From the NCBI GenBank assembly GCA_013043995.1, contig JABEVL010000188.1, positions 1 to 9,548 of the forward strand: DNA of 9,548 nt. Reading direction: 5' to 3'. The first letter of the stretch is position 1, and each line of letters begins with the position of its first letter. Positions 6,220-9,548 of the stretch are shown here, piece after piece. This DNA is from Spirochaetales bacterium (GTDB taxonomy: Bacteria > Spirochaetota > Spirochaetia > JABEVK01). The translations under genes and the position numbers were made by a program. The notes beneath the pieces are model-generated. The model worked only from the letters and a program-made list of their open reading frames with translations, searched no databases and was not told the DNA's origin.

Positions 6220-7026
6220 ATGAGTCAAAAAAATTTCTTTGCAGACTATTTCGATCGTTTTAACAGCCTTATCAAAAGGGTTGTAAACGTCAGGGTCATT
6301 GCCGGGTTTGAGTCGTGGTCGGTTTTGATCGGACAGTGGATTCTGGTTGCGGTTCTGGTCCTGGGGGCGATTTCGAGCGTCAAGGCTTCCGGTGGTGATG
6401 CGGGGTCGATCTTCCTGGCCCTGGGCATCATGATTTTGGGCTTCATTCTGATTTTTGTTTCTGCCAAGTTTCTTGAAGGACTCAGGGGCCTGGTCGATGC
6501 GGCGCCGACGGGCTTTTCAAGCCGTGTTATTCCCGACGTACTTGGGCTTGCCCTTTCGGTTGCGGCGGTTGTTTCGGCGATCCTGATGCTGGTCAAACTC
6601 ATTCAGGGCGAACTGGCGCCTTTTATCAGCATGCTCGTAGCGGCTATTTTGTTTTACGTTCTGGCCAGCGCGGTGTACGACGATGAAGCGACAAATATCC
6701 AGGTCGGCAATCAGTATTCCCCCGGTGAAGAGCTCATTTCGATTCCTCTCCTGGCTGTCAAAGCAATCTTGGTCGCCCTTCCTGTCAGTTTCGGAATCCT
6801 CTCTCTGGGGACCTTGATCTTTCAGATTTACGCCCTTGCCAGTCCAGACGGTGGGATGCTTCTGTCTTATATGAGCGTTCTTCCCGGCATGAGCTGGCTG
6901 ATCTCGATGGGATCGATGGCCCTTATACCTATACTTTTGCCACTCTATTCCTACGTTGTTTTTCTCATCATCAGTTTCCTTGCAGGGATATTCCAGGGAC
7001 TCCTTTCACTCAAAAGGAAATCTTGA
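6220..7026 (+). CDS. Multi-pass membrane protein of unknown function
   Basis: 268 residues, not recognised. The cytoplasmic-looking N-terminus (1-30) is charged and aromatic (FFADYFDRF). Hydrophobic segments at about 34-54, 63-83, 106-127, 132-152, 175-207 and 231-262 suggest six to eight membrane helices; the last two are long enough to be hairpins. The only sizeable polar loop is at about 153-172 (YDDEATNIQVGNQYSPGEE), and the C-terminus is basic (LKRKS). No transporter motif, binding-cassette signature or catalytic motif is evident. The ATG at 6220 has a very strong AAGGAGG at 6206-6212 with 7 bases of spacing, so it is likely well translated. It is transcribed away from murC from a shared control region and followed by a hairpin, so probably a single-gene transcript. 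Confidence 0.85.
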   Translation: MSQKNFFADYFDRFNSLIKRVVNVRVIAGFESWSVLIGQWILVAVLVLGAISSVKASGGDAGSIFLALGIMILGFILIFVSAKFLEGLRGLVDAAPTGFSSRVIPDVLGLALSVAAVVSAILMLVKLIQGELAPFISMLVAAILFYVLASAVYDDEATNIQVGNQYSPGEELISIPLLAVKAILVALPVSFGILSLGTLIFQIYALASPDGGMLLSYMSVLPGMSWLISMGSMALIPILLPLYSYVVFLIISFLAGIFQGLLSLKRKS

Positions 7027-7061
7027 GGAGATTCCTGCAAAACTCCAGCAGTTAACAACGA

Positions 7062-7090
7062 CCCGTTACCCCTGATTTCGGGGCAACGGG
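7062..7090. terminator. GC-rich hairpin after the membrane-protein gene
   Basis: CCCGTTACCCC (7062-7072) pairs with GGGGCAACGGG (7080-7090), an 11-position stem with one A-C mismatch and a 7-base loop. It sits 36 bases past the stop codon and is the natural place for transcription to end. There is no U-run after it on the plus strand, so it may be a weak or factor-assisted terminator, or an mRNA 3'-end protecting stem. Confidence 0.5.
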
Positions 7091-7157
7091 CTGACAGAAC
7101 CTCCGGGTTTTGAAATCAAGACCTTTTATAAGTTTGCTACCTGTGTTATAAGGGCTT

Positions 7158-8522
7158 GTGCTTGCGTCAAAAACTTGGCCTCTAGGTGCTGTTTTCACCC
7201 CCTTGGCGTTGGCCGAGAACCTTGTCCGCAGGTTTTCTTTGGCGTCGGCCTGGCGCAACGGGGCGACGCTGATGGATCCCTGTGCAGGCGATGGCGTCTG
7301 GTTCCAAGCGCTTGTCCAGGTGGCGCGCGAATCCGGATGGATTCCTGCACCACGGGACTTTGAAAGATTGTTCGGGGCCGAACGTGATCCCCAGATCTAT
7401 GAGAACCTCAGGGCGCGTTTTTTCCGTCAGGGCTGGCCCTTTTCTCCTGAGCGCCTGCTGTTGGCCGACTACCTGCAAGACGGCTGGAAACTTCCCAAGG
7501 TGGACATCGGTCTGGGTAATCCCCCGTGGGTGAGCTTTGGCGACCTGCCCGACGCCGAGAAAGAAAGGCTCAAACCCCTCTACAGGTCCCTTGGTCTGGT
7601 CGATAACCCGCGATCGACCCTGGGAGGGGGTTCCCGGATCGATCTGTCCGCTCTGATCGTCGCTCAATTTCTATCCCAAAACCTCAAAAGTGACGGTCAA
7701 GCCGTTCTTCTTTTACCGAGGAGTCTGGCGATCTCATCCTCCCACGCGTCTTTTCGCCGTCATTTTCCCGCAAGCCGCTGGGAAAAAATCCCGTCCGAAC
7801 TCTTTCCTGAGGTGGGAACCGCCATAGGCCTGGGCGTCTGGAGCGAGGAAACTTCCAACGCCGTTGAGGTTGAACACACCTGGTCCCCCGTGCTTCTTCC
7901 CAGCAAAAGCCGGCCCCGTCAGGGGGTGAACACTCAGGGGGCCAATAAGATTTTTTTCTTTGACGGCGTGTTCCCCGAAAACTGCGATTCTCAGCTTGTT
8001 TACCCGGTTCCTACCGCCGAACAGTGGAAAGGAGGGCTTGAGCCGCACCGTTGGGTCGTTTTACCCTACGACCCGCGCACGGGACGGCCCCTCCCAGAAG
8101 CAACCCTTCGGCAAGACTTTAAGCGCACCTGGGAGTACCTGAAGCAGCACGAAGATTTTCTGAGGGCCAGGCGGGGCCTGCTCGTCAAAAAGCGCATTGA
8201 ATCAGGTTTTTGGTACTCGCTGTGGGGGGTAGGCGATTACACCTTTGCCCCCTGGAAGTTGATTTGGCCGGCCTACGGCGATACAAAATTTCGACCGCTG
8301 GAGCTGGGACCCTGGGGCCGGGATGGGCAAAAAGTCCCCTGGATTCCCCAGCAGTCGCTTCAGGCTTACTGCGCTTTTGAGGATGCCTCGAGTCTTCGGC
8401 AAGTCGCCCAACAGTTGAGCACCCTGCCCGTTGAGCAGGTGCTGGGCGACGCCGAAGGAGGGGGGACCCCGTGCTGGGCCCAACCTGGGCGGATGAAGAT
8501 GTTCTTCACGCTGGAGGGGTAG
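7158..8522 (+). CDS. Solitary N6-adenine DNA methyltransferase
   Basis: 454 residues. Methyltransferase motifs in the order of gamma-type N6-adenine enzymes: motif X AVFTPLALAENLV (11-23), motif I LMDPCAGDGVW (38-48) binding S-adenosylmethionine, GAERDP (73-78) as the motif II acidic position, LLADYL (101-106) as motif III, and catalytic motif IV GNPPW (120-124). QAVLLLPRSLAISSSHASF (181-199) lies in the later core. The C-terminal half carries LWGVGDYTFAPWKLIW (355-370), a pattern I know from target-recognition regions of type IIG/Eco57I-like methylases. No nuclease domain or neighbouring restriction gene is visible, so it may be an orphan regulatory or protective methylase. RNA or protein methylation cannot be excluded, because NPP-W is also used there. 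The start is GTG at 7158, with AAGGG at 7150-7154 only 3 bases upstream, so the exact start is uncertain. Confidence 0.82.
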   Translation: MLASKTWPLGAVFTPLALAENLVRRFSLASAWRNGATLMDPCAGDGVWFQALVQVARESGWIPAPRDFERLFGAERDPQIYENLRARFFRQGWPFSPERLLLADYLQDGWKLPKVDIGLGNPPWVSFGDLPDAEKERLKPLYRSLGLVDNPRSTLGGGSRIDLSALIVAQFLSQNLKSDGQAVLLLPRSLAISSSHASFRRHFPASRWEKIPSELFPEVGTAIGLGVWSEETSNAVEVEHTWSPVLLPSKSRPRQGVNTQGANKIFFFDGVFPENCDSQLVYPVPTAEQWKGGLEPHRWVVLPYDPRTGRPLPEATLRQDFKRTWEYLKQHEDFLRARRGLLVKKRIESGFWYSLWGVGDYTFAPWKLIWPAYGDTKFRPLELGPWGRDGQKVPWIPQQSLQAYCAFEDASSLRQVAQQLSTLPVEQVLGDAEGGGTPCWAQPGRMKMFFTLEG

Positions 8523-8566
8523 AAATCACGCCGAAGGGAAGCTGGCCAAAACACGCCGATTTGTAT

Positions 8567-8572
8567 TACAAT
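8567..8572 (+). promoter_or_regulatory. Possible -10 element for a leaderless transcript
   Basis: TACAAT (8567-8572) matches 5 of 6 of the -10 consensus and ends 6 bases before the ATG at 8579, so transcription would begin at or very near the start codon. TGGCCA (8543-8548), 18 bases upstream, matches 4 of 6 of the -35 consensus. No ribosome binding site precedes this ATG, which fits a leaderless message. Confidence 0.3.
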
Positions 8573-8578
8573 ATTCCC

Positions 8579-8923
8579 ATGAAAAGATTTGCTGGTGTTC
8601 TTCTTTTAACCTTCGTCACCGCCTGGTTGTCGGCACAGAGTCCTGCCAGTCTTCCGCCTACGCCTCCGGGAGCCCAGACTCTAAGCGGCATTCTGACCAA
8701 AATCATCCCCGACAACACGACCAAAAAAACTTCAGCCTTTCTGGTTCTCGACGATGCCTCGGGCAAGCCCCAAACAGTCCTTTTCCCAGCAACGGCTACC
8801 TTGAACGGCCCTTCGGGAGACCCTTTGCGCTTCAACGAACTCCGGAGGGGAAATTCTTTGACTCTAGCCGTCCGTTCCTTGAACGGCCAGAACGAAGTGG
8901 TCTGGGCGGTTCGTCAGGAATGA
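8579..8923 (+). CDS. Small exported protein, possibly a small beta-barrel
   Basis: 114 residues from the ATG at 8579. Residues 1-20 look like a signal peptide: MKR, a hydrophobic core VLLLTFVTAWL, then SAQS as a plausible cleavage site. A proline-rich linker (about 22-32) follows, then a beta-rich domain: LSGILTKIIPD, SAFLVLDDASG, QTVLFPATATL, then a loop, RFNELRRGNSLTLAVR and EVVWAVRQE. The order of strands, with a conserved-looking 'F-N-E-L-R-R-G-N' turn before a strand, recalls DUF5666/OB-like periplasmic domains; this is a pattern resemblance only. The frame is open upstream to 8471 but that part overlaps the methyltransferase gene and lacks the signal peptide at its start, so I use the later ATG. 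Its stop overlaps the next gene by ATGA. Function unknown. Confidence 0.75.
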   Translation: MKRFAGVLLLTFVTAWLSAQSPASLPPTPPGAQTLSGILTKIIPDNTTKKTSAFLVLDDASGKPQTVLFPATATLNGPSGDPLRFNELRRGNSLTLAVRSLNGQNEVVWAVRQE

Positions 8924-9381
8924 GTGATCCCGAGCTTTTTAGCCTTGAGGGTTTAGACGCCGCCAGTGCCAGGGACTACATGGCGTCTCTCGAGGCTCAC
9001 GCCCACCAGCTTGGGACAGAGCTCGCGGCGCTTGATTCGGATATCGCCTCGTGGAATCAGCGTTGTGCCTTGGCCGAGGCGAAAAATAGACCCGACCTGG
9101 CCGACGAAGCCCGGGCTCGCGTGTCAGCCCTGCTCGAGCGTCAGACCCGGCTCAAAAACGAGCAGGCTGAGTTTCAAGCAGGTCTTGAAAAACTCCAGCA
9201 GGATTTTAAGGCGGTGGCCTGGACTCAACGGACCATCGACCCGAACGCCCTTTTGAAAGCGATGGAAGCCGTCGCTGGACCCACGGACAAGGTCACTCCC
9301 GAGTTAAAACGTCAGGAAGCCGAGGAGGCTTTGGCCAAACTAAAAGCTCGTCTTGCGGATGATAGTCCTCAAAAATCTTAG
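8920..9381 (+). CDS. Coiled-coil protein of unknown function (PspA-like helical pattern)
   Basis: 153 residues, almost entirely helix-forming and charged, with no signal peptide or membrane segment. Residues about 14-100 show heptad-like spacing of leucine and alanine. SWNQRCALAEAKNRPDLADEARARVSALLERQ (about 44-75) resembles the helical hairpin of PspA/IM30 proteins, where a 'W-x-x-x-A-x-x-A...-x-D-L-A-x-x-A' pattern is typical. The protein is shorter than PspA (about 220) and lacks its amphipathic N-terminal membrane helix, so homology is unproven. A second charged helix (about 127-148) lies after a loop with DPNALLKAME. The ATG at 8920 overlaps the upstream stop in ATGA; AGGA sits directly against it, so translation probably depends on coupling to the exported-protein gene. 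No helper motif for function is visible. Confidence 0.78.
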   Translation: MSDPELFSLEGLDAASARDYMASLEAHAHQLGTELAALDSDIASWNQRCALAEAKNRPDLADEARARVSALLERQTRLKNEQAEFQAGLEKLQQDFKAVAWTQRTIDPNALLKAMEAVAGPTDKVTPELKRQEAEEALAKLKARLADDSPQKS

Positions 9382-9398
9382 CGAATCCCGAAAGTTTT

Positions 9399-9548
9399 CT
9401 AGTCCTTGTGTTTGGAGATTTTTTCGTCGACGAGCAGGCGAAGTTCGTCGTCGAGTTCCAGGCTGGAAGCGCGGAAAAGCACCAGAATGCGGTTCTTGGG
9501 CATTTTACCGTTGGCAACGAGCAGGGGAGTGGGATCAAAGGGCAACTC
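9399..9548 (-). CDS. Unidentified protein, C-terminal 49 residues (cut by window edge)
   Basis: The minus strand is open from the window edge to a TAG at 9401-9399. The visible part reads as a soluble C-terminus: ELPFDPTPLLVANGKM, then MPKNRILVLFRASSLEL (a beta strand), then an acidic helix DDELRLLVDEKISKHKD. The codon use matches neighbouring genes and the frame is uninterrupted, which favours a real gene. It converges on the coiled-coil gene with a 17-base gap that holds no hairpin. I do not recognise the family. Confidence 0.6.
   Translation of the reverse strand, partial: ELPFDPTPLLVANGKMPKNRILVLFRASSLELDDELRLLVDEKISKHKD

Noticed and set aside
7039..7051. AAAACTCCAGCAG also found at 9189-9201
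   Set aside because: A single 13-base match, one copy inside a coding region and one outside, without any flanking similarity; most likely chance.
7126..7152. TTATAAG repeated 20 bases apart before the methyltransferase
   Set aside because: Could be -10-like, but no -35 hexamer fits at a normal distance and the repeat is short; not strong enough to call a promoter or operator.
7182..7667. 161-codon minus-strand frame within the methyltransferase gene
   Set aside because: The plus strand holds methyltransferase motifs X, I and IV in order at the same place.
8460..8465. G6 run near the 3' end of the methyltransferase as a phase-variation tract
   Set aside because: Too short and too close to the C-terminus to be a convincing switch.
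9293..9538. 81-codon minus-strand frame with an ATG near 9538
   Set aside because: Its translation is cysteine/serine/threonine-rich and overlaps the coiled-coil gene; the neighbouring minus frame ending at 9399 gives a more natural protein that enters from beyond the edge.

Overview
The window is a compact bacterial chromosomal segment of moderately high GC. Genes are tightly packed, often overlap by 4 to 17 bases, and mostly have AAGGAG-type ribosome binding sites. I suspect a spirochaete or a relative. The MurC carries the GIKGTGM and SHTYSRT variants, and it is followed by yicC and a cytidylate-kinase-like protein with a GKSGCGNT P-loop, a combination I associate with Treponema-like genomes. 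That is recollection, not a search result, and some Clostridia have a similar MurC.

Left part (1-2972): a ComEC-type DNA-uptake channel gene runs leftward off the window edge. Divergent from it is a marR-MFS pair, a self-regulated drug-efflux module. Its 100-base control region holds two inverted repeats, one of which has the arms of the SlyA/MarR operator.

Centre (2957-6170): a leftward four-gene run, murC - yicC - cytidylate-kinase-like - small zinc ribbon, with every junction overlapping, so it is almost certainly one transcript. It joins peptidoglycan precursor synthesis (MurC), an RNA-processing endonuclease (YicC) and a nucleotide-kinase-fold protein whose Walker A lysine is replaced by asparagine.

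Right part (6132-9548): an AT-rich divergent control region with repeated TTGCCGAC boxes, then a rightward gene for an unrecognised multi-pass membrane protein. Next come a strong hairpin and an apparently solitary N6-adenine DNA methyltransferase. After that is a two-gene unit, a small exported beta-rich protein overlapping a coiled-coil protein by ATGA. The last 49 codons of an unidentified leftward gene lie at the right edge.

I saw no tRNA, rRNA, CRISPR array, insertion sequence or integrase. Most of the window is ordinary chromosomal content. The items most worth a second look are the lysine-less kinase, the methyltransferase without a visible nuclease partner, the exported/coiled-coil pair, and the two palindromic control regions.
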